64,000 nt of DNA from Takakia lepidozioides. Lineage: Eukaryota; Streptophyta; Takakiopsida; Takakiales; Takakiaceae. The notes under the pieces were generated by a model. It saw only the letters and a list, made by a program, of their open reading frames with translations. It was not told the origin of the DNA and did not search any database. The DNA is taken from assembly GCA_030704615.1 (NCBI GenBank), contig CM060731.1, forward strand, positions 7,132,001 through 7,196,000, in the 5' to 3' direction. The number at the start of each line of letters is the position of its first letter. Within the stretch, counting starts at the first letter, position 1. Shown in pieces: positions 46,981 to 58,870 of this stretch. Both the position numbers and the translations under genes were made by a program.

Positions 46981-47159
46981 GACACTGTTCAGGACGTGGA
47001 CCTGCATCAATGATAGACCATTGAATTGCAAAACAAGAAAAATAAATATCTCTGCTATCACTTGTGGTATTTTTTTGGAGTGCTAAATTTTTTCCCTTCT
47101 TATGTACGTGCACAGACAATCTTCTTCGATGTTTGGTGGTGGAGACATGCACATAGTTT

Positions 47160-47950
47160 CATATCAGTGATCAAGGGTCTGTTTTTTCGATGAACCCAGA
47201 CTGTTTCTCCACGAACATGTTGAGACATTATCTTCCCGCATCTGAGATGACAGTTTCACCCGATGGTTATCCATATAGAGGACGCAAAGAAATATCCTCT
47301 ACCAGACAATCATGGGGTTATGTTCTATTGAGGGGGCGAAGATTTTGGATTTGACGGCTTCAACAGGTAATATTACTTCATTCCTTATGCTGGGCTCTTT
47401 TGTATTTAGACTAGTATTAAGATTAAAATGGGTCATCTTTTGTTTGCTATACAGTTTCCGTATTCTTTACTGTTGCAGGGAACTCGATGAAAGCTGCAAC
47501 TATATCCGGCAGACACATCATTGCAATGGAGAAGGACAGACAACTGTTTCACGACGTGCTTAGGCCAATGAATGACTCCGCCGTCCGGTTCGAAGAGAAG
47601 ACGACTTGTCGGGCAGACTTCAAAAAGTCTGCGGTCAAGTATAGGGACATATCAGGTGGTGAGGTGGATTTATGAGTGAGTCATCTCATTAACCTCCTCC
47701 CAATGTTGGTCTGTTATTCGTGTCTGTTCTCTACGTGGTATAATGACCTGATGACTACAAATGTTCGGACACATGGACGTGAAGAGGCAGATGAGGGAAA
47801 GACCATCGTACACGTACACTGCTGACATACCTGTGAGCCAAGAGTTGTTTTCAAGCTCCCAATGTATGCAGAGGCTGCAGCCCAAAGATCGGCAACATGA
47901 ATTCTTGACAATGAATGGGATAACCTCATCACATGGACACGCCAAAACTC
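47160..47950 (+). pseudogene. ParB-methyltransferase family, C-terminal methyltransferase part
   Basis: SDQGSVFSMNPDCF, SPDGYPYRGRKEISS and, after a frame change, GAKILDLTASTG parallel ISDQGCFINPPYES, RPDGTPWRGAKEK and VVNLFVSTG of the main gene. An intron (47367-47478, GT-AG) splits motif I at the same place and phase as in the main gene. The next exon gives NSMKAATISGRHIIAMEKDR and QLFHDVLRPM (motif I end and acidic residue of motif II). Near 47862 PMYAEAAAQRSAT matches PVYAEAMTLHAAES at the end of the main gene. Upstream methyltransferase motif IV and the ParB part are absent. Confidence 0.65.
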
Positions 47951-48500
47951 CTTATATGGGAATGATAGCTATGTTTGTGTCTTGGATGAGGCTATCGGCA
48001 TATGACATGTCTAACAATAGTATGAGCAACGCCTTAGTTGATGTTTTACCCAAGTGTGTAATAGATTTGGGATCCGAGGATACAACTCAATTTTAACTAA
48101 TTCTAGACTTTTGGCTTAAATCCGGACAAAACTTAATATAATTTTATATTTAAATTAAATCAAATAATTACAATATTATGAAGCAATGAATCAAGATTTA
48201 GTTTTCAAGTGAATGTGCATGACTCCAAATTCCTTAAATGTCGACATCAAAGTCGAATGACATACATTAGACAATGCAAATGATACATATTAATAACACA
48301 AATATACTAATTAGCACAAGTATCCATGAGACATCATTACCCAATACATGTTGTCAATTAATCTGCTATCCCCAATACAAATGCACTATATATAGTCTAC
48401 AAACACCCTAGCCCTGAAACTAGAACATCTACACATAAGGTTGACATTGAGAAGACTGGGTGTGCGTCGCACGAAAATATGTTTTTGCAAATGCCTCCGC
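47951..48500. other. No gene recognised; transition into AT-rich satellite
   Basis: AT-rich sequence with no coding match beyond short frames; satellite-like phrases start near 48570. Confidence 0.35.
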
Positions 48501-50457
48501 GTAGATAGGTAGCTTGTAAAAATGAAGTAAGAAAAAAAATGTGAAGAGGGGAAAAAAAAGAAACAACAGTGCATCGAACCTATAAGAACTTTCAATCAAA
48601 TATCTCAACCTTGAATACATTGTACCCCAAAGTAAGAATGTGTTTTTTTAACGAGCTTCCAACATGGATATAAGGTTTTAGGAGCATAAAGTTTTAGAAA
48701 AATTATAAGTATGAATCACACAAAATATGCAGGAAAGTTTATGACATATAAAAGCATTCAATCAAAGTAATATTTTAACCATAATTGTATTATACCCAAA
48801 TATGGAAAAACGATTTGAATGTACTTCAAATATTTGAATGAGGTTTAGGGTATAGGGGGTTGGAGAAATAAAAGTACTATCGAGTACAAAATAAAATTGG
48901 AAGAGTGTGTAGAACATATAAGAATTTCTAAGTAAATATCCCGAGGACTCTATCATACATATAAGCTAGAATAAAATGAATCAATCAGCTTCAAATGTAG
49001 AAACTACGTTTTAGGGTATACTAGGGTTTAGAACAAGCAAAAGTGTGAATGATACAAATAATGGGATAATGTTTAGGACTAATACAAAATTTCAATTCAA
49101 TATTCCAACAACTCTTAGTAGTACGCAATCCCAAAGTTAGAAAAGAAATTTTTGAGTGAGCTTCAAACATTACAAAGATATTTTTGGGGTACTGGGCTTA
49201 GGCTATTAAGCTAAAGTTTCAGGTAAGAATAAATATGAAAGAATGGAACTTAGGATCTACAAAAATATCAATTAAAAATCCAGACCACTTTATCTTATTA
49301 TAAAGTGAATCAATGGGGGAAAAAGAATAATGAATAAAAAAAGATGACATACTAGGATTTAGGGTAAGCAAATTTGGTACTATTCAATGACAAACAAATT
49401 TACAAGAGTAATTAAGATATATAAAATCTCTCAATTAAATATCATAAAAGTCTATAAACTTCCCCAAAGCTTAGTACTGGCCAAAAATAAATAAAAATCT
49501 ATTCAATGTAAACAAAGGGTTGAAAAGTGCTTATAAGGAAGTTCCATACAAAATTGCTACCAAGTAGTACTAAGCAATTGTTTTAATCAGCTAATTCAAT
49601 CTTATACATGTTGGGATTAAAATTTGTTCCGACCACGTCCCCACTCTATTGTACCCCAAAGCTGAAAAATTTAGAAATGGGAGGAAAGAAAAAACAAAAA
49701 CAAAAACGGGACTTGGGCTTCAAACATGGATATGAGGTGGACAAAAATATCAATGAGAAACTAATATGGAAGAGACAGTTTGTGTACGAGGTCCTATAAA
49801 AACTTTCAAAAACCAACAACAGTGTATGGAACCTATAAAAACTTTCAATCAAATATCCCAACCTTGAATGCATTGTATGCCAAAGTAGGAATTTGCTTTC
49901 TTAAGAAGCTTCAAACATGGATATAAGGTTTTAGGGGCATAAAGTTTATAAGAAATAAAAGTATGAATCACATAAAAATATGCATGAATATTTAGGACCT
50001 ATAATTTTTAAAACATTCAACAATCAAGTCAATATAATATTCTAACCATTGTAATTTGTATTATACCCAAAGCTCAAAAATTGATTTGAATGAACTTCTT
50101 GAATGAGGTTTTGCGTATAGGGTTTCGGATAAACAAAAGTACTTCAAGTAAAAAAAACATATGGAAGAGTAAGAATTTCCAAGTAAATATCTCAATGACT
50201 TTGTCATACATGTAAGCTGGAAAACGTAATTAATTGAGCTTCAAATGTAGCAACTACGTTTTAGGCTATAGGGTTAAGTCTCCAACAAAAGTATGAATGA
50301 CAGGGGTGATGGGAGAGTGTTTAGGACCTATACAAATTTTCAATTAAATATTCCAACCACTGTAGTATGCAACCTCAAAGTTAGAAAAATAATTAATTTC
50401 GAGTGTCAAGCTTCAAACATTACAAAGATATTTTTGTGGTACTGGGCTTAGGCTAAG
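48500..50457. repeat. AT-rich satellite, ~170-bp monomers in a ~1.25-kb higher-order unit
   Basis: A phrase like GAACCTATAAGAACTTTCAA recurs in diverged form at about 48576, 48741, 48913, 49076, 49254 and 49418, giving monomers of 163-178 bases. The whole block then repeats: 48571-48620 matches 49822-49875 closely (CAACCTTGAATACATTGTA against CAACCTTGAATGCATTGTA), a period near 1251. The matching continues (GATATAAGGTTTTAGG at 48669 and 49920). The right end continues on the far side of the piggyBac insertion at 54591-54930. Confidence 0.8.
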
Positions 50458-50461
50458 TTAA

Positions 50462-50481
50462 TCCCTAAACGCCCGCCGGCC
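50462..50481 (+). repeat. Left terminal inverted repeat of piggyBac element
   Basis: CCTAAACGCCC is shared with the right end; 16 of the first 20 bases match. Confidence 0.9.
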
Positions 50482-51294
50482 CAAATTTGGTCGTTTTTTT
50501 TACACACATGGTTCTGCTAGGAGCAGATTTTGGCATTTTTTTTGTTTTTTTTGGGTGGGTGCACTGCGTGTCTGCATCAAGATGGTCCATGCGAGACCGA
50601 TTGCCTAAATTGTCTTGGACGGCCGAGATCTAGGGTTTGGAACAGCAGGGGGTCTGGCTGCCACTGCTCCCGCCTCTCAATCTCTGTTCCCGCGGTTTCT
50701 TCCTTCTCTCGCATGCTGCCTCGCGCGCGTTGCTTGCATGTTGCCGTTGGCGTTGTGATCGTGCTGGAGGTGCTCGTTGTGTGAGATTCTCTTGCAGGGT
50801 ACCATTGCGGTCGGCTTGTCGTCCGCTTGAGCTTGTCGTCTTCCTGAATCCTTGGCACTTCAGGCTTCAAAACTGCTGGCCTTTGTTTGCTTTCATCTTT
50901 TTATTGCCTTGCATTGTTGAGCATTGGGGCTTGGAGTGAGCTTGGTTTGAACAGAGGTCAGTGAGGTGTTATGGCTATATTCAATTCTCCTCCCCCTGCT
51001 CCAAAGTACTTTAGCTAGAGAGGCCCAAACGATAGCTGAATGGGCGAGAGGCCTAGGGGCGAATGAGGAGCAAGTTGCATAGCTTGTAGGGGCCCTCAAC
51101 GAAGACTACTTAGTGTCCATGGAGCGCCCTGCAAGAATCACTTGGCCTGCATGTCCTCTACCTACGAATTTTCTACTTGTGGCGTCGTAAGGCTGCTGAA
51201 GTGCTGGGGTGGGTTGAAAAAAAAGAGGAGGGGCATCCCTCAGGGTTCTCTGCCTCCATCAACGACCTGCTGAGGGAATCTGTGTGGCCTGACT

Positions 51295-53502
51295 TTGCTA
51301 TGTCTTCTGCAAGTAGCCAAGATGAGGCTCAAAGTGCTGGCAAGGTCACTGGGTAAGTCCATTTCCTCACCTGCAAATGAATTTGAAGGGGAAGCACAAT
51401 GTCAGGAGCAGGAATCACCTTTGAGTCTGTTTGCAGGGGAATCACTTGACCTGCCCCCTGCCTCCTATTCATTGAGGAGCTCTCAAGTTGAGCACCATGA
51501 TTTGGCTGGTCATAGCCAAATCCTTCAAGAATTGGGGGTGGTGGGGCAAACTGTCAAAATTCGATTTGGGGATTTGACTTTGCCCGATGTGGCATCTTCC
51601 TCCACCCCCCCTGTTTGGCTTTATGGCACTGTACTCGAGACTACATGGGACATCGTGGCAGAGGTGGAATTCTGGCTTGTATCATTTTTCTGTGATGTAG
51701 GCGTGCACTCTGTATCCTCCCACCTGTGTGAATTGGTAGATATAGATGCCGCATTGCCTTGTTCAGTGGAAGACATGTTAGGGATGGATGCGTCTGTTAT
51801 GAATTCGGACAATGAGGGGTCAGTTAGTGATGAGTCTGATTCAGATTTCGATCCAGAGTAGGAGGTAAGGACTAATCCTACTGCTGCTGTTGAGCCCGAT
51901 TTATGGGATTTCTGTGTGGACACTGGAGTGCCTACTCATGAGCTTGGTTTGTACAACCTGCCAGAAAATTGGGAAGAGTGGGAAATAGCAGACAGGTTTA
52001 GAGATGACATGTGGAATAGTAATGAATAAACGCTGCCAGAGGTAAGATGGACTGGGGGGGGGGGGGCAAGTGGAGGAAGAATTCCATTGGCAGACGATGC
52101 ACTGCCTGTGGATTTCTTCAACCTGTTTTGGCCAGTTGCTGTCATGCGTAAGATATGCATACAAACCAACTTGTACGTTGTTCAAGTGAACTCTAAAGGT
52201 AAGCGCAAGGGCATGAAAATGTGGTATCCATTGACTGTCAAGGAGCTCAGAGCGTGGTTGGCTGTCCATATCCTCATGGGAATTAAGAAATTGCCTAACA
52301 CTAGGCTACATTGGAAGAGTAACATTGAGTTCTTCAAGTGTGAGACAATTGCAAGAATTATGAGCCGGAACAGGTGGGAGGCAATCATGCGGTGCCTCCA
52401 CCTTGTTGACAATGCCACAGTAGTTGTAGATAGTGGACACCCAGGGTATGATAAACTGGCGAAGACAAGGTGGTTGGTTGATGCACAAAATGCTTTGTAT
52501 GCTGAATTCCACCAGCCTGAGCAGAATCTTTGCATTGACGAGATAATGGTTAAGTACAAGGGCAAGTACTGTAATCTGCAACAGTACATGGCTAAGAAAC
52601 ATGTTAAATGGGGAATCAAGGTATGGTGTCTAGCAAGTGCTAAGAGCCGGTATGTTCATAAGATGAAAGTGTACCTAGGAAAAGAGGAAGGTGTTGATTT
52701 GACTCATGGCATGGGCTACTCGGTAGTTACACGGCTTCTTTCTGATTTTGAAGGTAAAGGGCACATCGTGTCTATGGATAATTTCTTATCTAGTCATGTT
52801 CTGTTTTACGACTTGGCTGCAAAAGGGATCTATGCGACTGGCACAGTGAAGACAATCCGTGTGGGTTATCCATCCTGTTTGGACTTGGGCAAGAAAGGAG
52901 AGAGGGGGAGGCTGCAATGGCGTATGCACATTTCGGGGAAGATAGTGGCATTGGCATGGTTTGATAAGAAGTGTGTGAACCTGCTGTCCACTGCAATCAG
53001 CCCCGTTGATCCCAATTGCTACATTCCCCGTTGGCATAATAAGGCAAGACGCCTTGTGCCCACCTCCCCTATGGTGAAGCACTACCAAGAGCATATGCGA
53101 GGAGTCGATGTACAAGACCAATTACGTGGTTATTACAGTGTACAGACCCGTGACCACAAGTGGTGGCACAGGTTGTACTTCCATTGTGTAGACACCAGTT
53201 TGGTGAATGGGTATATCTTGCACTGGCAATTCATGGTAGCAAGGGGTCGCAAGCCTCTCTCGCATTTGCATTTCAATCTAGATGTGGCTTATGGTTTGTG
53301 TGGTGGGTCGGTTGGTCCCAAGAGAACAGTAATGGCAGGGGCGCGTGTACCAAATCGAGGGGCAATCCACTTCTCCATGAAAAGTAGTCGGAGGAAAAAA
53401 TGTATCTCATGTGGTGCAAGGCAGCGGTACATCTGCTCTGTGTGTGGAGAAGTCCCCCTATACTTGGGAGCATGCTTTGTGAAGCATCACAGCACTGACT
53501 GA
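51295..53502 (+). pseudogene. piggyBac transposase (full-length frame with two stop codons near the N-terminus)
   Basis: One frame runs from about 51295 to 53502, interrupted only by TAG at 51859-51861 and TAA at 52027-52029. The N-terminal part ends in an acidic stretch, DEGSVSDESDSDFDPE-like, as in other piggyBac proteins. The catalytic part from 52087 shows NLCIDEIMVKYKGKY, KGHIVSMDNFLSSHVLFYDL and HMRGVDVQDQLRGYYS, carrying the conserved aspartates of the DDD triad. The C-terminal cysteine-rich domain is CISCGARQRYICSVCG then ACFVKHH. From 52030 to the end there are 490 codons without lesion. A run of thirteen G at about 52055-52067 could be a sequencing or assembly risk point. Confidence 0.9.
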
Positions 53503-53954
53503 TCTATGTGAGCCTTGCTTTACTAACTCCGTGTTTTGTTTGCTGCTGCAGAGATGAGGCAGCTCTTTTGAGGGAGGGGGTACCTTTTTCTTGTTTCTTC
53601 TTATTAGAGGGCATAGGTTGCTGAGTCGCTTGGACAGAGTACAAGTTACATAGAGAGTTGCTTGGATAGACTACCTTGATAGGAGTAGAGTGGGCAGTAG
53701 AATGGCTGACTAGGATATGGAGCTGCTGGTAAGTAGCATGTTTATTGGCTATTATGTTTGTTTTATTGTGATCTGTCAGGAGAGAAATTCAGCACATGAC
53801 ATCATGCTGTCCAATTTTGGGCCTTGTATGTAGCTTGCTGCATTTAGATAGTGTGTTCGGAGTAGCAACCTGTGATGAATATCACTATAGTCCATGTTGT
53901 GTATGGTGGGCAGGGCTGTAATCTTGTTAGTTCGTAGTTGTAATGAGACAGAGT

Positions 53955-54110
53955 GTGATGGTTAGAAGTAGTTAGTCCCCTCACCAAGCGGGGGTGTAGA
54001 CAAGGGGGGAGACACGCTCCCCCCTTGTTTGCATGTATGGGCTGCCAAAGGGGCAGGTTAGTGGGTTCAAATCCCACCCATGCAATTCATGTGTAGATGT
54101 GGGTGATTTA
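53955..54110 (+). mobile_element. SINE-like segment with B box inside the piggyBac element
   Basis: AGTGGGTTCAAATCCCACCC is a strong tRNA-type B box on the plus strand. It is preceded by an inverted repeat around GGGGGGAGACACGCTCCCCCC (core GGGGGGAG/CTCCCCCC). No clear A box, so this may be a divergent SINE or a chance T-arm-like sequence. Confidence 0.35.
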
Positions 54111-54566
54111 TGGGAAAGAGAGTGAGGACTAGGTGGAGAGCTCACTTGCTGGAAAACAAGAAACTGTGCATAGCTCACAAAAGAGCATTTCATACCCCCT
54201 GCACTTTGACCAAATCCCTGCTTTTGCAAACTGCTCCAATTTAGCTGTTTTTTGGGCTTGTAGGAACCAGCGGGACGTGGGGAACACGTATTCGGGTACA
54301 ACGGGCTGATTTTTTTCCATCCCGACATGCAAAATCCCACAAATCTCCATTTATTTATTTTTTATTTCATAAATTTCCAAAAATGGACCCCACTTGCAAC
54401 GGTGGGGTTTTCGCAATACTTGTCTGATTGGCTCCAAAATTGGGCAGGACCTGCCAGGGGTAGGTGGCTTCATATTGTCTGGTCATTTTTTCAAGATTCA
54501 TTTTTTTTTGAAAAATTACGCTGGTTTTTCTGGCCGGGCCCCGCTTTTTGGTAAAAAGTCCACGGA

Positions 54567-54586
54567 GGCCTGTGGGCGTTTAGGGG
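54567..54586 (-). repeat. Right terminal inverted repeat of piggyBac element
   Basis: Ends GGGCGTTTAGGGG next to TTAA; mirror of the left end. Confidence 0.9.
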
Positions 54587-54590
54587 TTAA

Positions 54591-54930
54591 AGTATATTAG
54601 ATAAGAAACAAATATTATGAAAGAATAACATTTAGGACCTATAAAAATATCATTAAAAAATCCAAACCAATCCCAAAAAAAAAATAGAAATGTGTTTAGG
54701 AGGTTATATAAAAACTTGCAAGTATTACTAACAAAAGGTTTTTCTTAAATCCCAACCACTCTAACAAAATTTATTCATACAAAATTTATTGAAAGTGGTC
54801 CAAATTTGGCTAGAAGAATGAGTAACATTACAATTGAGTAGAACAACTATTTTTTATCCATCATTCAAAGTCATTGAGGTTTAAAACATTACAAGAAAAC
54901 AAGAAAGTTGGAGAGTTGTCTGCATTCATA
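54591..54930. repeat. Right-hand continuation of the AT-rich satellite
   Basis: AAATATTATGAAAGAATAAC and TTTAGGACCTATAAAAATAT match the satellite at 49225-49290 and resume the unit broken by piggyBac. Confidence 0.8.
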
Positions 54931-54935
54931 CCATT

Positions 54936-55516
54936 TTAGTTTTCATTATCTTGACGATTTCCTGGTTCCAAATTTGCTCTAGCATTGTCCGCCTCTCGAG
55001 CAGTTATCTTTTTTGTGCTTGCTTTTGTCGTATTTTTTTTCGGTGACATTGTCCACACTACATTGTCAATATGAATCCATTGAGCGGGATCCATTGGGTT
55101 GGACTCCCAATTTTTGGACCAACAATCTTTGTATCTATCTGCATCCGTAGGATTGCCCCCTTTCTTCGGTCTCCACCACTCCACAAGAAGCTTTTTGTAA
55201 TTGCGATCTTCTCTATCTCGTACAAAATCCGATATTGCCATTCCCATCTAAACAGGAAAAGTCTCCGTATCATTTGGACGAACCAGGACAAAGAATCTCT
55301 TCTCAATATCCTTGAATGGATTCAACGGTATTTTCGGAAGGTCACATCTCGGCCCACAATACGGTTCCACAATATCTTCATTATCGGACAATGCGTCTTG
55401 AGACTGTCTATGAACACCGTCTCTCTTGTGGTACTCGACCCATTTTGTTGCTGGCCAAAATCCTTCGATAAGTTCGTCATTTGGCTTGTCGTGCACATAC
55501 ATATTGCTACACAACT
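54936..55516 (-). pseudogene. C-terminal exon of a lineage-specific plant gene (DUF7869-type, tentative)
   Basis: On the minus strand NDELIEGFWPATKWVEYHKR, IEKRFFVLVRPNDTETFPV and, after a frame change, FVRDREDRNYKKLLVEWWRP, WIHIDNVVWTMSPKK form a compact domain with a basic tail. The tryptophan-rich style resembles the C-terminal end of large uncharacterised proteins of seed-free plants whose N-terminus is of the type found at 61.9-62.5 kb on the same strand. Family naming is from memory. The two parts probably belong to one gene split by retroelements. Confidence 0.4.
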
Positions 55517-56170
55517 ACATCGATGTCCACAACCACACAACACATGTGCACACCAAACAAGTGCTAGTCTATCACTAGTCCACCATTAGTGCAGCCACTA
55601 GTCCACCACTAGGCTGTCACTAGCCACCACTAGGCTGTCACTAGCCACCACTTGTGCAGCCACTAGTCCATCATAATGATAAGGAAAGGAAGATACAAGC
55701 ACACAAGCTCTCTCAAACTCACACACTTGCACATGAAAACATCACTCATATATTAAGTCGAGCCAAGTGCACCCCACGCTATGGGGAATCCACACTACGG
55801 CGCCATAGCTAGACGCGGTGAGGCTCAACTCGAGAAAGATGAGCCCACCGCAATCTGCCGTGAAGATAACAACGCCAGGTGCCCAAACATATATTGGCCC
55901 CTAGATTGACACTTGGGTCAATCCCAAATATCAATATATCAAAACTAACTATTTCCTAGCTAGTTTCACACTAGTGGTAAAATAACTTGACAGCTGTCGT
56001 GCGCATACATATCGCTACACATTGTACATCGCTGTGCACAACCACACAACACATGTGCACACCAAACACTAGTCTATCACTAGTCCACCACTAGTGCATC
56101 ACTAGGCTGCCACTAGCCACCACTAGTGCAGCCACTAGTCTATCATTAGGCTGCCACTAGTCCATTACAA
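55493..56170. repeat. Direct repeat pair rich in CACTAG
   Basis: The segment 55493-55673 recurs at about 55998-56170. Shared phrases are GCATACATAT(T/C)GCTACAC, CACAACACATGTGCACACC and many CCACTAG/TCACTAG units. They could be the ends of a short element or a local duplication. From 56171 to 56585 no gene is recognised. Confidence 0.75.
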
Positions 56171-56585
56171 TCGCCCCCCTAGCGGGCGCTTAGGTCCCTC
56201 TAAGTCCATGTAGCCATAAGATGTGATAGTGGCCATAGCCTCACTAAGTCCTCCACCACTGTCTAGGTACTATACTCAAACTCAATAGATCAAGAGGCCG
56301 AGTACAAGAGTTGCCCCATCGTTAGTCGCTGTCTTGCAACCTGTGAACTTGAGCCTGAGATCTCGGGTATTGACTCCTATGAGCTTGGCCTCCCATGTCT
56401 TGTTAGCTGCCACTAGTCATATCCACTGCCACTATCCCAAGCAGTGTGGACATAACCAATCTCCATCAGGAACCCCCTCAAGAGATGGTGTCAAGCATCC
56501 CATGTGCCAACCTAGTGACGGCACCACGAGCATGCCCATATAGCATGCAACGCAACCCTGCAGGTATGACTGCAAGGTTGAGATC

Positions 56586-58858
56586 TATCCTAGATGATAT
56601 TCTGATCTATAGTAACAGTCTTGTCGAGCATAGAAACCACCTCAAACAAGTATTACAAGTTCTCCGTGAGAATCAGCTATATGCCAAAGCATCTAAATGT
56701 GAGTTTGGAAAATAAGAAGTAGATTATCTTGGGCATCGCGTGAGTAGGAAGGGAATTGAGGTAATGAGTGAGAAAATAGAAGCTATTCAGCAGTGGATAG
56801 CCCCTGAAGACATTACCCAATTAATGAGTTTTCTTGGCCTTACCGGATTCTACAGACGATTTGTACGGGCATTCTCAAAGATTGCCCAACCATTGACAAA
56901 TCTTTTGGGCAAAGGAATTAGATGGAAGTGGGGTACAGAAGAGGAGTTAGCATTTCAGGCCTTGAAGGATACGTTGCTTCATGCCCCGATCTTGAAATGG
57001 TATGATCTGACAAGACTAATCAAGCTCTCGGTAGATGCGTCAGGCTCAACAGTGGGTGGGGTATTACAACAAGAATGGGAAGACGGATGACACCCAGTAG
57101 CATATTTTTCTCGCAAATTGTTACTTGCGGAACAAAATTACCATACAACCGAACGAGAAGAATTGGCCATTGTTTTGGGTACAAAATATTGGAAGCACTA
57201 TCTTGGAGACACAGAGTTCATAGTGGAGACAAACCATAAACCGTTGGTGTACTTGGAGACACAAAAAGATCTATCGAAGAGATAGATTCGTTGGGCGGAG
57301 TGACAACAACAATTTAATATGAAGATCGTCTATGTGGAGGGAAAACGGCAATTGGCGGATGCAATGACAAGGATGCCGCGCATGAACACATTGACAGAAA
57401 TCAACATTCAACCCGATTGGTGGAACAAGATAACGACGGCTTCTAAAGATGATGGGGAGATCGTGGACGCTAAAAAGAAGGGCAAAGTGACAGAAGTTCG
57501 AGGGTTGGTATTCAAGGAAGATAAACTTTGGATCCCTGATGAACCTGCATTGAAGACAGAAGTCTTGTTTGAAGCTCATGATACGGCGATAGCAGGACAT
57601 GTTGGAGTTGAAAAAACATTTGAATAACTAAAACGAACATTTTATTGGCCGCGGATGCGAGACGAGGTGGAGGCGTACGTTCGAAGTTGCATGAAATGTC
57701 AACAAAACAAGTCAACAAACCGCAAGCCAGTAGGTCTTTTACAACCATTACCAGTACCAAACAGACATTGAGAACATATGAGCATGGAGTTACCTCAAAC
57801 CTCATCGAGATACGACACTATAGTGGTCTTTGTAGACAAATTGAGTAAGATGATACACATCCGTCCCATTAGAAAGTCCGTCACTGCACCTGAACTAGCT
57901 CGACTATATCTGGAAGCGGTCTATTCTCATCATGGGCTATCTAAAGTTCTCATTACTGACAGGGGTACCCAATTTACTAGCTTGTTTTGAAAAAGCTTAT
58001 TTGGTCTTTTTAAAACCAAATTAGATATGTCAACAGCCTATCATCCGGAGTCAGATGGATAGACAGAGCGAGCGAATCGTACAATTGAAGACATGTTGCG
58101 GGCCTTTACGTTAGAAAAACAAGAAGAGTGAGATTGGTTATTACCATTGGTAGAATTTTCATACAATAACTCGGTCAACGTGTCAACGAAAGAAAATCCT
58201 TTCTTTTTGATGTATGATGAACATCCAAATGTGTCAACAACTCTTACGAAGTTCAAGTTACCAAAAGAGGAGTTATCCAAGGTAGCCGCGACTAACGCAT
58301 TTGTGCAACAAATTCGACGGGGAGTACGTCAAGCTAAAGAGAAGCTGATGGTTGCCCAAAATCGCCAAAAGCAGTATGCAAATGCACGTCGATGGGATGA
58401 GGAGTTTGCAGTTGGGGATCAAGTGTGGTTGTCTACAACCAATTTACACATCATTGGATCGCGAAAACTAGGGGCACGGTTCATTGGTCATTTTTCGATC
58501 ATTAAACGCATTGGAGCAGTAGCATACAAGCTGGAGTTACCACCACATATGAAAATCCACCCGGTGATTCACGTTTCTCTACTACGTCGTTAAGAACCTC
58601 GACCATCAATATTTAAAGATAATCAAGAACCACAACCTTTACCAGAGTTGATAGATGGAAATGAAGAGTGGGAGATTGACCGTGTTCTGAAAAAACGCAC
58701 ATACAAACGAGGGCGACATGATGTGTTGGAGTATTTGGTTTTATGGAAATGATTTCCATTATATGAAGCTACCTGGGAACCGGTGCAAAATCTCGCAAAT
58801 GCTCAATTGGCAATTCAAGCTTTTGAAAATTCGAACAACGAGGACGTTGCTTCTTGAA
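56586..58858 (+). pseudogene. Chromovirus A: gypsy RT end, RNase H, integrase and chromodomain in one stop-riddled frame
   Basis: The frame starts inside the RT active site (LDDILIYSN) and continues with [20 protein letters not shown] and GFYRRFVRAFSKIAQPLTNL. RNase H is KLSVDASGSTVGGVLQQEW. The integrase has YVRSCMKCQQNKS, VVFVDKLSKMIHI, VLITDRGTQF and AYHPESDG-stop-TERANRTI. A chromodomain closes it: EWEIDRVLKKRTYKRG, LEYLVLW, YEATWEPVQNL. The frame is kept for 2.27 kb, yet has eleven stops: 56713, 57088, 57283, 57301, 57625, 57769, 57988, 58060, 58129, 58591 and 58750. The 5' half of the element is missing. Confidence 0.88.
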
Positions 58859-58870
58859 AGAGGGGAGGAT

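Larger units (their letters stand above)
50462..54586 (+). mobile_element. piggyBac-type DNA transposon, 4.1 kb, with TIRs and TTAA flanks
   Basis: TTAA at 50458-50461 and TTAA at 54587-54590 flank the element, and TTAA is the known piggyBac target. The left end starts TCCCTAAACGCCCGCCGGCC; the right end read inward starts CCCCTAAACGCCCACAGGCC. Inside is a piggyBac transposase. The empty-site version of the target can be read in the neighbouring satellite unit near 49205 (GGCTATTAAGCTAAAG). The 800 bases before the transposase hold short frames and possibly an untranslated leader; the 1080 bases after it contain a SINE-like segment. Confidence 0.93.

Noticed and set aside
3425-54110. True tRNA genes at the B-box motifs
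   Set aside because: None can be folded into a cloverleaf with anticodon arm; heads are too diverged and are joined to SINE bodies.
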